Positions 22,757 to 35,045 are shown, numbered from the stretch's first letter. The stretch is DNA of 64,000 nt from Excoecaria cochinchinensis (GCA_947683425.1 CANTUQ010000055.1:20454001-20518000), one strand, 5' to 3'. Notes: generated by a model from the letters alone, not told the origin. Program-made: numbers and translations.

Positions 22757-24159
22757 TGATAACACCTCGATTCCCACCTTAGTAGTTTTGAATATGTGTC
22801 TGTGTGTGTTATTTTTAAGGGTTTAATTGTATGTTATTTTAATTGTGTGGTATAATTGTGTTGTTGGGGAGAATAAGAAGTTTTAGAAGAGGATTTTGGA
22901 CAAACTAACTAATGATTATGTGACAAGTGGCAGGAGAGAGAAAGTGTGGAAGGGTGAGGCTATATAAGTTTAGGAGAGAGAAATAAGAGAGAAAGCCTTA
23001 TATGCTCCTCTCTCCCATTTTTATTTCTCACGTCAGCCTCTTCCTTCTTCATCTTCTTCTTTTTCTTCATCCTTGCCCACTTTCATTCCTTCTAGCCTTG
23101 GTGATTGGTGATTGGTTTGGCTAATTTTAGAGCTACTCAAGTAAGTGTTGCTCTCTTCTTCTTCTTCTTCTTCTTCTGTTTTTCTTTGTGTCTATGTTTA
23201 GGGTTTTTGACTTTTGTGTATTTTGGGTTATTGTAGTTGAAATTCCTCCTAAAATCTTAAAGGGAAGGAGATTGTTGGTGGAGGTTCAACCAATTGATCC
23301 CTTGGAGCTTAGGAATTCAAGGTTTGGGAACTTGCTTGCTTTGCATATATTTTTCCTTATTTTTGAGTTTTCTATTTTAATTTCTGGAAATTGCAAGTTA
23401 AAATGTGATCATGTATGCTTAATTGAAGTGTGTGAAGTTGAATTGAAGTGGAATTGTTGATTTTGGTAAGAGAATTGAGATTGGGTAAGATTTTATATGG
23501 TTGTTAGGCAAAATTCTGGGTTTGAAGAACTAGTAGTTTGAATTGCTTAGTTTGATGTTTTAATACATATGCATTACAATTAAAATTGGGTTTTATGTTG
23601 TATATCATGTTGGGAATGCTTGATGAGGTTTGTGTTGAGTTTGTTAAGTGGATTGCATGGTGGGGGATGGTTTGGACTTGGAGTTGCTGCAGATTTTTGG
23701 TGGAAGGAGCTAAAAACCCGACTCTGTCACAAGCACGACAGAGCCCGTTCATCCGAGCTCCTGCGAAGGGCTTTGCCTCTGTCATGAGCACGATAGAGAG
23801 CTCGGTTGCCAAGCAGCTGGTGGGCTGATAGTTATCGCAAGCACATCTATGCGCGCGAGCGCAACAATGATCTCCCGTGTCCCCTTCTTTCACGAGAACG
23901 ACTATGATGCGGGCAAGATAGAAGCCTTTTCTAACCCTTTTGTCATGAGCGTGACTATGTTGTGGGCATGACAGAAGCCTTTCTGCCCTCACTATCGCGA
24001 GCGCGATGATCATCGTGGGCAAGACTGTCTCCTATTCTTTTATGTTAATTATCTTTATGCCATTTTGCATGGTTACTCACTCATGTATTGCAATTATCCT
24101 TATGTATGAATTATCATGTAACTCAATATCTTCAATATATGCTCATCCTGTTGAATTAT
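22757..24159 (+). repeat. Tekay-type LTR, 5' part (K), truncated by LTR I
   Basis: Starts TGATAACACCTCG. A TATA box GGCTATATAAG near 22958-22968 is followed by a pyrimidine-rich leader and a donor-like CAAGTAAGTG near 23139-23148. A run of short hairpin-forming words fills about 23720-24025. It stops at 24159 where LTR I begins in the opposite direction; the 3' part is not seen in the window. Confidence 0.6.
23720..24025 (+). repeat. Degenerate hairpin array in LTR K
   Basis: At least five imperfect copies of a short dyad, of the type CTGTCACAAGCACGACAG, CTGTCATGAGCACGATAGAG, TCATGAGCGTGACTATG and TATCGCGAGCGCGATGATC. They lie in the transcribed part of the LTR and correspond in place to the hairpins of LTRs A, F, H and I. 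Confidence 0.6.
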
Positions 24160-25967
24160 TGTAACACCCCCATACCCCCTAGAAGGATATCGGGGAACCA
24201 CGCGGACACATACGTATACATATACATATACATACACTAGCAGAAGCGATAGCATTAAACACATCCATTTAAGAGTAATAAAATAAAATAATACTACACT
24301 AGGGCCGAACATGTATTGCATATATATATACATATTCATTCTCATTTAACTTTACATGTGATTACCATACTCATTTCTGTACATATACGTTTACATAATG
24401 ATGTTACTCAAAACATCATAAACTCTATTTCTATCTTATACAAAAAGAGATCAAACAAACTCCTAGTGGTCTTGACCCGCAGATGCTCGCTCTCTGATCT
24501 GAACCTGTAAACCTACATTGAAATAAACATCCGTGCTAAGTGATAACGCTTAGTGGGGATAAAACTAATGCAAAGGACTTCTTTATGAAGTCACAAATAA
24601 ATTACACTATTTCCAGATAACAATAGTCAAATAGCTCATGCATATAACTTTCACCCTTGTACCTATCATTTATTCAAATAAGTAATAATCATGTGTCCAG
24701 ATCCATGTAAACATATACTTGTATATAAAACTGTCATGTATTTAAAACATTACTCTCATATACTATAACATTTATTCAAAGTAACAACTTTAAACTCTTC
24801 ATGTTTACTATACAATATTAACAAGCCTGAATTCCTTTCATGGTGGATATGGGTAACTCTGGATACTATTTACAGTATCTTACATGTAGAGAATTAACTC
24901 AAACTCTACTGAATACCCGAGGTATTCAAAACTCTGGGCACAATTAAGGCCAACTCTAGCAACTGCACTCTAACCCTTAATAAGCATGCTTATCTATCCA
25001 CTATAACGGTAATCAGGCTCAATAAACAACTCACATATACTCTATACGGATACTAATTCATCACGATAATTCAAATGCATTCATCAAATTCAGAGGCATT
25101 TAATTCATGTACAACTTTTATTAGTCGTGTTCATTTAACTAATATTAACTATGTAAGATGTTTAAAAGATAATTTTAAACCAAACACGGACCAAAGGGTG
25201 ATATACAAAACTCACATAGATATATATTAACTCAAAATAGAAGCAACAGATCAAAACAGAAACAACATGGAAGGAGAGAGCATGAGCACTACTCGTGCTC
25301 TTCGAGCACTATTCATGCTCACTCTCTCCTCTTCTTCCTCTCCTGGAGCACATCTTGTGCTCCCTCTTCTTTTCTCTCTGGTTGAGCACGACTTGTGCTC
25401 CTGCTCCCTCTTCTTTCTCTCCTGGAGCATGTCTCATGCTCCCTCTCCTTTTTCTCTCTGGTTGAGCACGACACGTGCTCCTCCTTCCTTTTCTCTTCGA
25501 GATGTGCTACTCAACACGACTCGTGCTCCTCCTTCCTTCAGGAACCTTAACGAGACTGCTTCTTACCTCAAAATTGTATCGTCTAAACTGACCTCTAGAC
25601 ATCCTTTTCAGGGATGCTACGGTTTTGGCCAATTTTCGGGGTCTTAGAGCAAGAATTTTCTCAAGGTCATTTCTGGGACTTTTGTAGTCATAGAAGTCAT
25701 GGTTCTAATGGCTCAACAATCAATCAATTTAGAGGTTTGTAATGTAACTACACTTATAATAAAAACACTTCACAGAGGTTAGATGCAAAATAAACAGAAT
25801 TTGCCAAAACCAAACTTTATCATCACAACTACATGGTAACCCGTCTAATAACATCAACACATACTCAAATGATTAAGTTACATACTTAAAAACATATATG
25901 CACATATCATAAGCACTGCAAGCAATCAATTTTAATATCTAACAAATATACTCGAAAAGAGCAGTTG
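24160..25967 (-). repeat. Tekay-type LTR (I), interrupted by LTR H
   Basis: On the plus strand it begins TGTAACACCCCCATACC, the reverse of a ...GGGGTGTTACA end, so the LTR lies on the minus strand. It has the stem CTAAGTGATAACGCTTAGTGGGG at 24535-24558 and a hairpin array at 25284-25525, in the same order as in A. It is cut at 25968 by the start of LTR H. The frame of 126 codons over the hairpin array is a low-complexity by-product. Confidence 0.65.
25284..25525 (-). repeat. Seven 17-bp palindromes in LTR I
   Basis: GAGCACGACTTGTGCTC-like palindromes at about 25284, 25304, 25346, 25384, 25425, 25464 and (partly) 25509, mostly 38-42 bp apart, separated by pyrimidine-rich spacers (CCCTCTTCTTTTCTCTC type). 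Arm bases vary in pairs (GAGCAT...ATGCTC, GAGCAC...GTGCTC), so pairing is kept while sequence drifts. Confidence 0.75.
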
Positions 25968-27633
25968 TGTAACACCCCCTACTCATACGTAGGAGATCCC
26001 CTCCGATAATGAGTGAGATGTTGTATGGGCAAAGGTGCCACCAGGCCGAAACAGGATATACATATATTCATACATAAACATACATACCGAAATACAGGGT
26101 AAATAAAATTTTATAAAACCATTAATGAAAGAAGCTGATCATGCATTAATATAACGGAAAACATTACATTACTGTTTGATCAACCCAAAGGTACAAAAGA
26201 TAATTACATGACCAGAAATGTACAAATACAAATGCGGAAGCTGTTACAAAATTAACATAAGAGAGTTATATACAAAAAGAATCATCAATATACAAAATTA
26301 AGCCCTACACTAAAACCCAGCTGTGTTGGCTTGGCTGCGACGACTCTCCCAAGGCAAACTCCTTCCGCACCTGCATGGGTAAACACAACGTGCTAAGCGA
26401 TAAACGCTTAGTGGGGAAACACACAAATCAAATGGACGACCATTCACAATGGTCGTCAAGCAAACACATACAGATGGCATAGTCAGAAATACGCATTAGA
26501 TAAGAGTATGAACATATGAACATGTAGAGTCATACATTTGATATAACCTAACTATCTTCATAATATCACATTAATAAACATATTCTAATAAAACATGCTC
26601 ATAAGTATCAAAACAATTCTAAACAATAAAGCACCTGCTGACTCAAGGTAGTGGATAACGAGTGAACGGACAGTACTTTACGGGTACGAGCCGATTACAA
26701 ACAGTACCTTACGGGTATGAATCGAAAACCAATTTACTTTCTCATTTGCAAAACGTTTGATTGAGGGACCTTAAATAAGATCCAAACACATTGGAGGGTT
26801 CGCGAGGAACCAAACGGGACTTGATCGGGGTCCAAACTGAACTAATGCTGCAGCTATAAGACTCTATTAGGTATGCCTAACTATCCACTTAATTGACTCG
26901 CAGGCTACAAAACATAGTTTACGTCCATAGTTCAAATATAAAAAGCAAAGAACTTACATACCTTGAATAATCAATACATGCAAATATCATCCATCTTACT
27001 AGTATACAGCTCATATTAAGAGACAATATGTGCAAAAAAATCCATAATTTAACAACCCTAAGTCATGTGAAACAACTAAGATTTTATTGCAAAAACAGGG
27101 TAGGTCACGGTGGTAATCAAATTGGTTGCCACCGTGACATATCAAGGATCTCGGCAGAATGCAAGTCTGGGGTACCTCACAGTGGTAACCCATCTAGTTG
27201 TCACCGTGACATACCCAGACCCCAAAACAGAATGCACTTTTGGGGTACCTCACGGTGGTAACTCATTAGGTTGCCACCGTGACATACCCATTGCCCAAGT
27301 CAAAAGTAAAAGTCTGGACACCTCACGGTGGTAACCAGATTGGTTGCCACCGTGACATATACAAACTCACGGCAAAATGCATCTGGTGCGTGCCTCACGG
27401 TGGTAACCAGATTGGTTGCTACCGTGACACATGCCCAGATGCGATACCCAAGAGCATATTTCCAGATCATTTAAGCCAAAATCTCAAAAATTTTCACTTC
27501 AACCAACATATCCACACTCCAATAATACTATTAAACCAATCAAACATCAATAAATCATGCCATAACCAAATCCTACTCATGAATTTAAAGAACAACATCA
27601 ATTTACATAATCAATCTCATCACTATTCATACC
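25968..27633 (-). repeat. Tekay-type LTR (H), first part, split by element D
   Basis: Plus-strand start TGTAACACCCCCTACTC; minus-strand LTR related to the end of G. It contains the CTAAGCGATAAACGCTTAGTGGGG stem at 26392-26416 and five 73-bp hairpin repeats at 27103-27434. It is interrupted at 27633/27634 by element D; the duplicated ATACC (27629-27633 and 60038-60042) proves that 60038 onward is its continuation. Confidence 0.8.
27103..27434 (-). repeat. Five 73-bp hairpin repeats in LTR H
   Basis: Five copies, starting near 27103, 27175, 27248, 27321 and 27393, each with the interrupted palindrome TCACGGTGGTAAC ... GTTGCCACCGTGA (loop of about 8-10 bases). The LTR of element A has a single, diverged version (GGTCACGGTGA ... 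TTGTGACCGTGA), so the array grew by tandem duplication. Confidence 0.85.
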
Positions 27634-29758
27634 TGTAGACACCGGGTCTTGAGGCAATCCAGATCAGAGTTACCCGATGAAGAGATCAATGTCGATTTTC
27701 GAGTAAGGGGATGAAAGTCGGAGGTTTTCGTCTTTCGGTCTCGCAAGGATTAAAATCTTTTTCTATAGCGTGGAGTTTTAAAAGAGTTGGATAAATTTTA
27801 CAAAATTTGGGTAAAATTGGGAGTTTTGCTCCACAGACGGGCATATCGTCTGTGTAGGGACGCCCGTCCCTACTTGGAGTGATACCTGTCCCTAGGAATA
27901 GTGGGGACGGACACGCGGCGATCTAGAGGCGCTCGTCCCTAGCATCGCGCCCCGTCCCTAGTCAGTTTCCCGCATATGCCCTTAGTAGGGACGGCCGTCG
28001 GTAGGTGTAGGGAAGCCCGTCGGTACGGTAACTGACCGGATCACGCCAGATTGGATAAAATTTAATCTGTTTTCTTTTCAAAATAGGGATAAAATTTATC
28101 TAAAACTTGAATTTTAAAGTCCTTTTAAAATTCAAACTTTAGATAGAGATTTATCTTAATTATCTCATAAAAACCCTATAAATAAAGGATCAAATTTCAG
28201 TTTTAGGGGTTAGAGAAAATTTGGGGAATTTAGAAAAAAAGAGAGAAATTTTACAGAGATTTTGTTTAGAAAAGGCTATCAAATATTTGTTGGAGAAAAT
28301 TGCTTTTTAGAAAAAGGTTTTTCTGTGAGCAAATTACTTAAAAAAGTTTATAAATCTCTATTCATCTGTAGAGTTTTATTTTGATAAAACTTCTTTCAAT
28401 TAATTGATTTCCTCAATCTTTTTCTTACGAATTAAGTCAAATTGAGGTGACGAAATTCAGTCATTTCCATCAATATAACTAATTCGAACACTCGATCGCT
28501 ATCAAATTATCAAGGAAAGAACAACATAAATCTTCTTTCTTTGATCTGATTCTTCTTTGATCTTTGCGAGGTACACGGGGACAAAATCATTCGATATCCA
28601 CCCTAACAGGTAAAATCCGAGGGTAAACATTCTGGATTAACATTTGTATAATTTAATTTGATTTACATTGATTTTTATATATACTTTATTACCTTTTTTC
28701 TACAAAAGATTTAAGAGGTTCTTTAATTTCTTTTCCCCTCACTAGGGACGGCCGCCGGCACGATCCAGGTAGCCGTCCCTAGGCGAAATTCTCATTTTTT
28801 TTATCTCATAAAATCCTATCTCTTAACTTGTTTCTATCAGAATTTTCTCATTTTTATTTTTATTCACGTTTTTGCTAATATGTTTATCCTTGTGAGTTCT
28901 TTTCTGACCGTTAAAAGTTGGAGTTGTGAGAGATGGTGCTTGCGCCATCCTGAGGATCTCGATTCGGGTTCATTTTTCTACCCTTACCTTTTATTTATGT
29001 TGTTATGGAAATGGTTTTAATGTCGTTAAGGTAAAAAGGACCAAAAGCTTTTTAACAATTAAACCTGGAGATTTTCCCGAAATTGGTGGACCAATGTCCC
29101 ATTTCAGCCAATAAAATTGACACTTCATAAAAACAATTTTTGTAATAAATATGTATGGTAGGACCAAAGTCCTCATTCCAATGAATATCCCGTTTTATGC
29201 ATGTATCGCATTTTTATAAATGGGAGTTGTATTCCGCTCCTAGTGTTATTGTAATTTATTTCGAACACTTTATCTTGATTTTTGCTTTTATTTACCGCTT
29301 TGGATGTGAATGATCGCGCCTTTAATAAAGTGCATCATGTGGAAAGTTGGTGAAATAATAAATTCAAAACATAATTGTAAAATTAATCAAGGTACGAATA
29401 AATGAGAAGTCTCGAACTCACTCTGGTCTTTAGGACTCAAAGAGGCGAGAGGTCTAAGACTTCAAAGACACCTCTTGAGTCCCACCAAAAGGCTTAAATA
29501 CACAATCCTAGGCTCTAGGGGAGTAGAGGATAAGGCCTCCAAGATCTCTCTAGCTAGCTCAAAATGGATATGTATGCACCGTCTTAGGCTCGATAAGGCT
29601 AGACGACCCTTCCCAATGTTCTATTGGGTGGTGACTCCAAGAAACCTCATTGTTGCCCAAAATAGACGCGCTTGTAAATACCTTACAAGTTTTATGAACC
29701 TTTCCTGATCTCCCTGAAGCGGGCTTTCGGTAGGACACGAGGTTCGGCGCGCGTCACA
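27634..29758 (+). repeat. 5' LTR of element D
   Basis: 2125 bp. A GC-rich block of GACGGGC/GCCCGTC and GTCCCTAG words spans about 27830-28030, followed by the TATA box CCTATAAATAAAG near 28175-28187. A further pair of such words is at 28744-28786. The 62-codon frame at 28926-29114 recurs in the 3' LTR (59190-59393) only because the LTRs are copies. Confidence 0.92.
27830..28030 (+). promoter_or_regulatory. GACGGGC motif cluster upstream of LTR TATA box (element D)
   Basis: Words such as CAGACGGGCATATCGTCTGTG, GACGCCCGTCCC, GGACGGCCGTCGGTAGG and AAGCCCGTCGGTACGG lie between 200 and 400 bp from the LTR start and 145 bp or more before the TATA box. The same place in the LTRs of B and C holds the same family of motifs. 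Confidence 0.6.
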
Positions 29759-29759
29759 G

Positions 29760-29777
29760 TGGCGACTCCACTGGGGA
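29760..29777 (+). other. Primer binding site of element D
   Basis: TGGCGACTCCACTGGGGA, one base after the 5' LTR. Sites of this sequence, read as complementary to an Arg tRNA, are described for Ogre-type elements (from memory). B and C carry the same site with one or two changes. Confidence 0.85.
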
Positions 29778-32290
29778 CATACTCGAGAATTCGATTCGAA
29801 AGTACCTTGATTAAAAATTATAATAGAGTTTTAGTTTAAAAATTTCACCATCTTTCAAAACTTGCATTACATCTCATTAGAGCCTTAGATCTATGCTAGT
29901 TTGGTCCCTCTTTTAGCCCCAATGCGTTCCCAAAGCATGACCCTATTTTCACTCAATTTAGGGAAGTGTTAATGATAATCACCAGCCCAAACCTCGTACC
30001 ATCATGGTATATTAAATGGTGAACCGATCGGTCGTTACGATCGTGATGAGCTAGACCCATTGGCAGGGACCATGCTTGGGTTGCCCTAAAGTAACACCAC
30101 CCTTTGACTAAAGCTCATGTAAATGAAAATACTTACTTCCCCTAAGTGGTATGAACCTTAATACGATGCTTGCTATATGGATCATTATGTATTGGACAAA
30201 CCCTGATAGTTTGACTGGTCACCTGATCAAAGGTCGTCATGGCCCGATAGGCCCAGGATACCTTATCCGGATTGCCTAAATGCATAATGATCATAATGAT
30301 GGAATGAGTCATGGTATGTGTATATAGATAACGCAGCGGAAAAATATCGAAAAACGATCATACACATCAAACAAATCCACGACAAGAATCGAAACATGCA
30401 CTTTTAGGGTTTTTAAAAACTTACAACTTTAGATGCCTATTCCGAAATGAATTTGATGATGACCAGCAACTAAGATGATATTGTCCACCTTTGATCTTCA
30501 CCACCAATGCCAAGGAATAGCCTTTGCGCCAATCCTCTCTATGCTCACACGCACACTTTCAAGCAAGGCTTAAAACCGAGAATGCTAGCTCTCAATATAA
30601 GTATTTTGTAATGGCAAGGGTTATAGCTACAAGATTTTTTTGATCTTGCACTTTCTTTTGGTGCTATTAATGCCTAATCACACAAGAAAGCAAGAAAGAA
30701 TTCTTCTCCTTATGTATTTCGGCCAAGAAAAGATTTTTGAGAGAGAGAGAGGGAAGTTCACGCCTACTATCTCTTTTCACTAGGGTTTTTCTTTTTAATC
30801 TTTATCCCCATCTTATGGCAAGTGTTTATTCCGAATTTTACCACCTAAAAGTAGTTTATTCAACCTTAAACACTTCCTATAGATAAGTAACAAACATTAA
30901 TTTAAACGCTTTTGAATTTAAAATTCAATTAGGATTTAATACTCAATTAACTTAATCAATATTATTAAATTAATTGACATTAAACCATGTGGGCCGAAAT
31001 CTTCCTCTCTCATGGACCAAGGTCCAATAGCAATTTAATACCCATTACATACATTAGCTTGACTTTTATTAAAAGCCCAAATTAATGCTCAATCCCTTAT
31101 TTAAATATTTTAAGCCCAATGCTTTGTGTGCGATCCTATAGGTCCATTTAATATTGGCAATTGAATTAATGAATTAATCCAAAGGCTATATATATTCTCT
31201 AGCAAGATATTTATAGCATTCCAAATTAAATGAAAATGCAAATGGCATTTGGTGACCTAATGCAATTTTGTATAGTCCCTTACCCATAAATATCAGAATT
31301 AACATAAGGCATGGAACAAGTCATCCTCATGTGTAAGTTAATTCCTTTCTTGATATTCCAGTGACACTGAACTCTCAGATAAATAATGATTGCACATTAT
31401 TACATCTCGGTATGGCCATACACTTCTCAGTTCACTGATCAAGTGGCCGATGATATTTTTCTCTCTTATAGAGAGGGGTAATCCCTTCACTTCTCTCATG
31501 CTCTCTAACATGAATCAATGCATACCCAAGCATACCCATACTTGTCACTCAGTTACGAGCACGTTAGGTGTATGTCAAAGTACATAGTAATTCATAAAGA
31601 GTTTCATAGAGATTTTAGGTCTAAGAACTCCGATACAAAACTTGCATATGAGGAACACTTATGACTTGTACCATGTAGTGTTCTCATGTGTGGATCGTAT
31701 CCAAATACCATGTTATAAACATGTATCTATGATCTCTGATTGACACTTTTGTCCTTATGATCCGTAAGACAGAACTCAACTAATCAGAGAGAGCATACTA
31801 GTCTTAATTCATTTGTTATTCCCATAACAATGACTGACTAGGGATATTTAGAATGAAGTCTCATTTGTTTCAAGGTCTTACAACCATGTGCCTCACACAT
31901 GATAACTTAAACTGAAACGACATTCTTGGACAGTTCTATCAATTGATATGCAAATGAATACAATTGGTAAAACAAATGCCTCATTTATTAACTAAAGTGT
32001 TTTATTACAATGTATTGGGGCTAGGGCTTACACTAACACATAACCCATCCGCCTGTGCATTAGTTAGGAGAGGTTATACTGCCGGATTTTCACCGTGCAC
32101 TATACGCGTTCATCGGGTCCCCAGACTAACCCATGGGCCAATCCTACCTAGGAAAGAGACTATGACCTCGTGTGCTGGAGTAATAAGGTTGGAAGGACCT
32201 GTGTGCTTGCATGTGGCTTGTGAGTGTTGCATAGCACGATCATGCATTTTTTGCGCAATCATACATCATACCGACCCCTGTGTCTAACAG
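29778..32290 (+). other. Leader of element D, containing a solo LTR
   Basis: Untranslated leader, homologous in reverse to the leaders of B and C, split at 30297-32038 by an unrelated LTR. It ends in CTAACAG at 32284-32290, aligned with the CCCTGCAG acceptor-like sites of B and C. The words around 30000-30070 form inverted repeats (ACCGATCGGTCGTTACGATCG). No gene is seen. Confidence 0.7.
30297..32038 (-). mobile_element. Solo LTR or short non-autonomous LTR element (1742 bp)
   Basis: Begins TGATGGAATG and ends CACTAACA, with a perfect 5-bp duplication CATAA (30292-30296 and 32039-32043). The leaders of B and C run straight through this site, confirming the boundaries. Minus-strand orientation is suggested by the TGTTAGTGTAAGCCC start in that direction. 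No protein domain or primer site is found, so it is best called a solo LTR, probably of a copia-type element; the family is not certain. Confidence 0.82.
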
Positions 32291-32986
32291 CCACCATAGA
32301 TTCGCCTAGGTGGACAAGGGGGTCCCGGGGACGGCTACGTAGGAATCCATTTTTCGAGTTACCAGAAAGGATAGAGTATCCGGACAATTCTTCGGAGACC
32401 AGCTACGCCACTTCAGATCAGTTTTCTGTACCCGAAGAAATGGTAAACTCACCAAGAGGGGCAGAGGCCACCAGGGCAATGATAGCAGAGGAAGTGGGCC
32501 GAAGGTTGGAAGAGTTTGAGAACCGAATGTTGGCAATGACAGCCGCAATGGGTCAACAAGCAGCCCCGCAAAACCCACAGCCTCCTCCTGTGAGGAATAA
32601 TGAAAGGGAAGAGGTCAAAGAGGGCCTGCAAGATGAAACTCGGCCGCCACTCGTGAACCTAAGAGCTACTACTTCGGGGGCACATAGGGGAAGACCTGTC
32701 CCGAGGCTGGATGATGATTGGGAAGACGAGGAATATGAGGAACGTATGTCTGAGAAAGGGAAAGCCCCTCAAATTGAAGAGGCCATCTGGAGGATGGTGG
32801 AAGAGAGATTTGAAGCTATGACAAGGATGTTGACGAAGGGCCAAGGAGTGAGTCCGGAGGATAAAGAGTTAGAAGGAGAAGATCTAGTCCCAATGAACTT
32901 TAAGTTGCCAGGCGTGCTAAAGTTTGACGGTACTTCTGATCCCCTAGCACATATAAAGCAATACTCATTGGTGATGAAGGGCACCA
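32291..32986 (+). pseudogene. Tat-type gag, upstream half (element D)
   Basis: Gag N-terminal half. First plausible ATG at 32440 (MVNSPRG), but the frame is conserved upstream from the acceptor-like CTAACAG (TIDSPRWTRG, matching IIDLPRWTR in B), which argues for a spliced upstream start. It contains an Ala/Gln/Pro stretch, an acidic stretch and the gag core start KFDGTSDP, ending KQYSLVMKGT where element C is inserted after cacca (32982-32986). The frame continues exactly at 46469. Confidence 0.88.
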
Positions 32987-35025
32987 TGTGACGCGCGCCG
33001 GATACCCGCGGCCGCCCGTTCGACCGCCCGTGCGTGGGCGATCGAGGCATTTGTGGGTCCGTTGACATCTTACAAATAAATTGCAAGTGCATCTATGTTG
33101 GGCAACAAGGAGGATTCATAGAGTCGCCACCCAATAGAACATTGGGAAAGTTACTCTCACCTCGGAGAGCCTAAGACTGCGCTTGGTATCCATTTTGGGC
33201 CAGCCAGAGGGGTCATGGAAGGTGAACTTCTCACCCTAAAGAGCCTAGGATTAGCGCTAAAGCCTCGTGACCCAAGAAGTATTTTAGAGGATAACCTCTA
33301 TCCTCTTGAGCCCAAAGACTAGAGCTGGGTCCGGGATTTCTCATCTATTTCTACCTCAATTATTTTATGATCAAATTTTAATATCATTAATTCGCTCTCT
33401 CTCCACACTATGCAATTGATTAAAAGGCGCATTTATTCACATTTTGAAAGCGATAAATGATCAGATAGATAATGAAAGCGATAAATTACAATAATACAAG
33501 GAGCGGAATACAACTCCCTTTCATAAATGTGCGAATCATGCATAAATCGGGGCATTGCTTATTTTGAGGACTTTGGTCCTCGCATGCATCATTATTAAAA
33601 TTCAAGATTTTTGTTTATGATGATTTTATTGGATAAAAATAGGGCTTTGGCCCCCTTTTGCATTTTATACAAACCTCATTTTTATTTAAGTATAAAATCA
33701 TTAGATCATTTTTATACATTAACGAGATATGAGAAGAGTATATCCATATACATGAAATAATCAATGAATAACAAAAATGAAGGAAATGATCGGGAGGGTT
33801 AGGAAACTAAACCGGATGGAATCCTCCGAATATGGTAGATAGCCTCTCAAGCTTGTGGTAGTCCGAGGGAAATCAATATACACTCATAGAAAAGTTGAAA
33901 GATGTTAATATACATAAAATTAACATGTAGGAAACCAAAAGGGCTTGAAAAAGATAAAAAAACGATTTAAAAGGATGGAGGCAGAATCCACAGACGACCT
34001 TCCTTAGATGACCGACGGGCATCGGTTAAGGTAACCGACATGTCCGTCTATCACTCAAGGAGAGGCGTCTGTACGTGGGGTGACCGACGAGCGTCGGTGA
34101 TAAAGATGACCCGTTGGTCACCACTATCTCCGAAAAAAATAGAGTAGAGAAAATTCTTTCCAAAGACAAAAAAATGTTTTATCCCAAAAGGAGATAAAGA
34201 GTCAAAATATAGGAAAATAATGACAGATATAGAAAAATCCCACAAAATAAGGAATAAATATGAAATGATACGGAGAAGGAATCCGGAATATTTACCCTCA
34301 GATAATCGCTTTGGGTGAGATTCTTGTGTTGATGAGAGCCCCACGCGTTCCACGAGAAGCAAAAGATGAAGGATCAAAGAAAGAAAAATGGGCTATTTCT
34401 TCTTCAATCCCTCAAAAGATTGATTTTGGAATCAATATCTAAAGAAAACTAATTATTTTTAGTTCCCTTTTGATTGATTTGATCCTTGGTTAAATAGATT
34501 TCCTTTGTAAATGTGTTTTATTGGAGGAGAGAGAAAATTTGCTTGAATTTGGGCAGAGTTTCCCCCTTTGGTAATTTTTGGAACCCTTTTCAATTGAAAA
34601 TCCGGAGCTTTTATAAGCCAGACACGACCGACGGGCGTCGGTGTATAGAGGCGGGCGTCGAAAGAATCCTTCTAACACAAGGATTCATCCGATGGCCCTG
34701 CCACATCCACCGACGGGCATCGGAAAGGTTGCGTGCTCCGGGAAACCAGGCGGCATTCTGACAGGGGCGGTGACTTTCCGACGGGTGTCGGAAAATACCA
34801 CAAGCCGTCGGTCACAGACGGGCTGGCCGTCTGTGGAGGACAAAAAGCTTTTTGACTCGAAAAATCCTCTGTTTTCTCCCCCTCTGCCAAGGAATGGTAA
34901 AAAGCCTCATTTCTCGTGGAACGTGGGACTAAAACCTCCAAATCCAGCCCTTTATACAGGATCAGACACTGATTTCATCATAGGGTAACCTCTGACCCGG
35001 ACCGCTCAGGGACACGGTGCTTACA
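32987..35025 (-). repeat. 3' LTR of element C
   Basis: 2039 bp; plus strand TGTGACGCGCG...GGTGCTTACA. In the minus-strand sense, a GACGGGC cluster (about 34625-34860) precedes the TATA box CTTATAAAAG near 34607-34617. A second cluster is at about 33990-34125. It holds about 500 bp that the partner LTR has lost. Confidence 0.92.
34625..34860 (-). promoter_or_regulatory. GACGGGC motif cluster upstream of LTR TATA box (element C)
   Basis: Near-palindromes ACCGACGGGCGTCGGT, ACCGACGGGCATCGG, CGACGGGTGTCGG, AGCCGTCGGTCACAGACGGGC and GGCCGTCTGTGG lie in about 235 bp. Equivalent copy in the other LTR at about 46040-46275. Inferred U3 control region. Confidence 0.6.
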
Positions 35026-35045
35026 GTTGCCCCCAGTTTTGGAGC
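35026..35045 (-). other. Polypurine tract of element C
   Basis: Minus strand reads GCTCCAAAACTGGGGGCAAC directly before the 3' LTR. D and J have the closely related TTGGGGGCAAC in the same place. The next 90 bp (to about 35115) are also conserved among C, D and J. Confidence 0.75.

Noticed and set aside
25267..25647. 126-codon Ser/Leu-rich frame that might look like a secreted protein
   Set aside because: It only translates the palindrome array of LTR I; no conservation elsewhere in the window.
27103..27434. Regular palindromic repeats with spacers, superficially like a CRISPR array
   Set aside because: Plant LTR context, spacers are also repeated (whole unit is 73 bp and duplicated), no cas genes; it is a tandem duplication inside an LTR.
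28926..29114. 62-codon frame found again at 59190-59393
   Set aside because: The two are just the two LTRs of D; no related frame in the LTRs of B, C or J.
34051..34377. 108-codon minus-strand frame in the 3' LTR of C
   Set aside because: Interrupted in the other LTR (45480-45810) and lacks any domain; chance frame.
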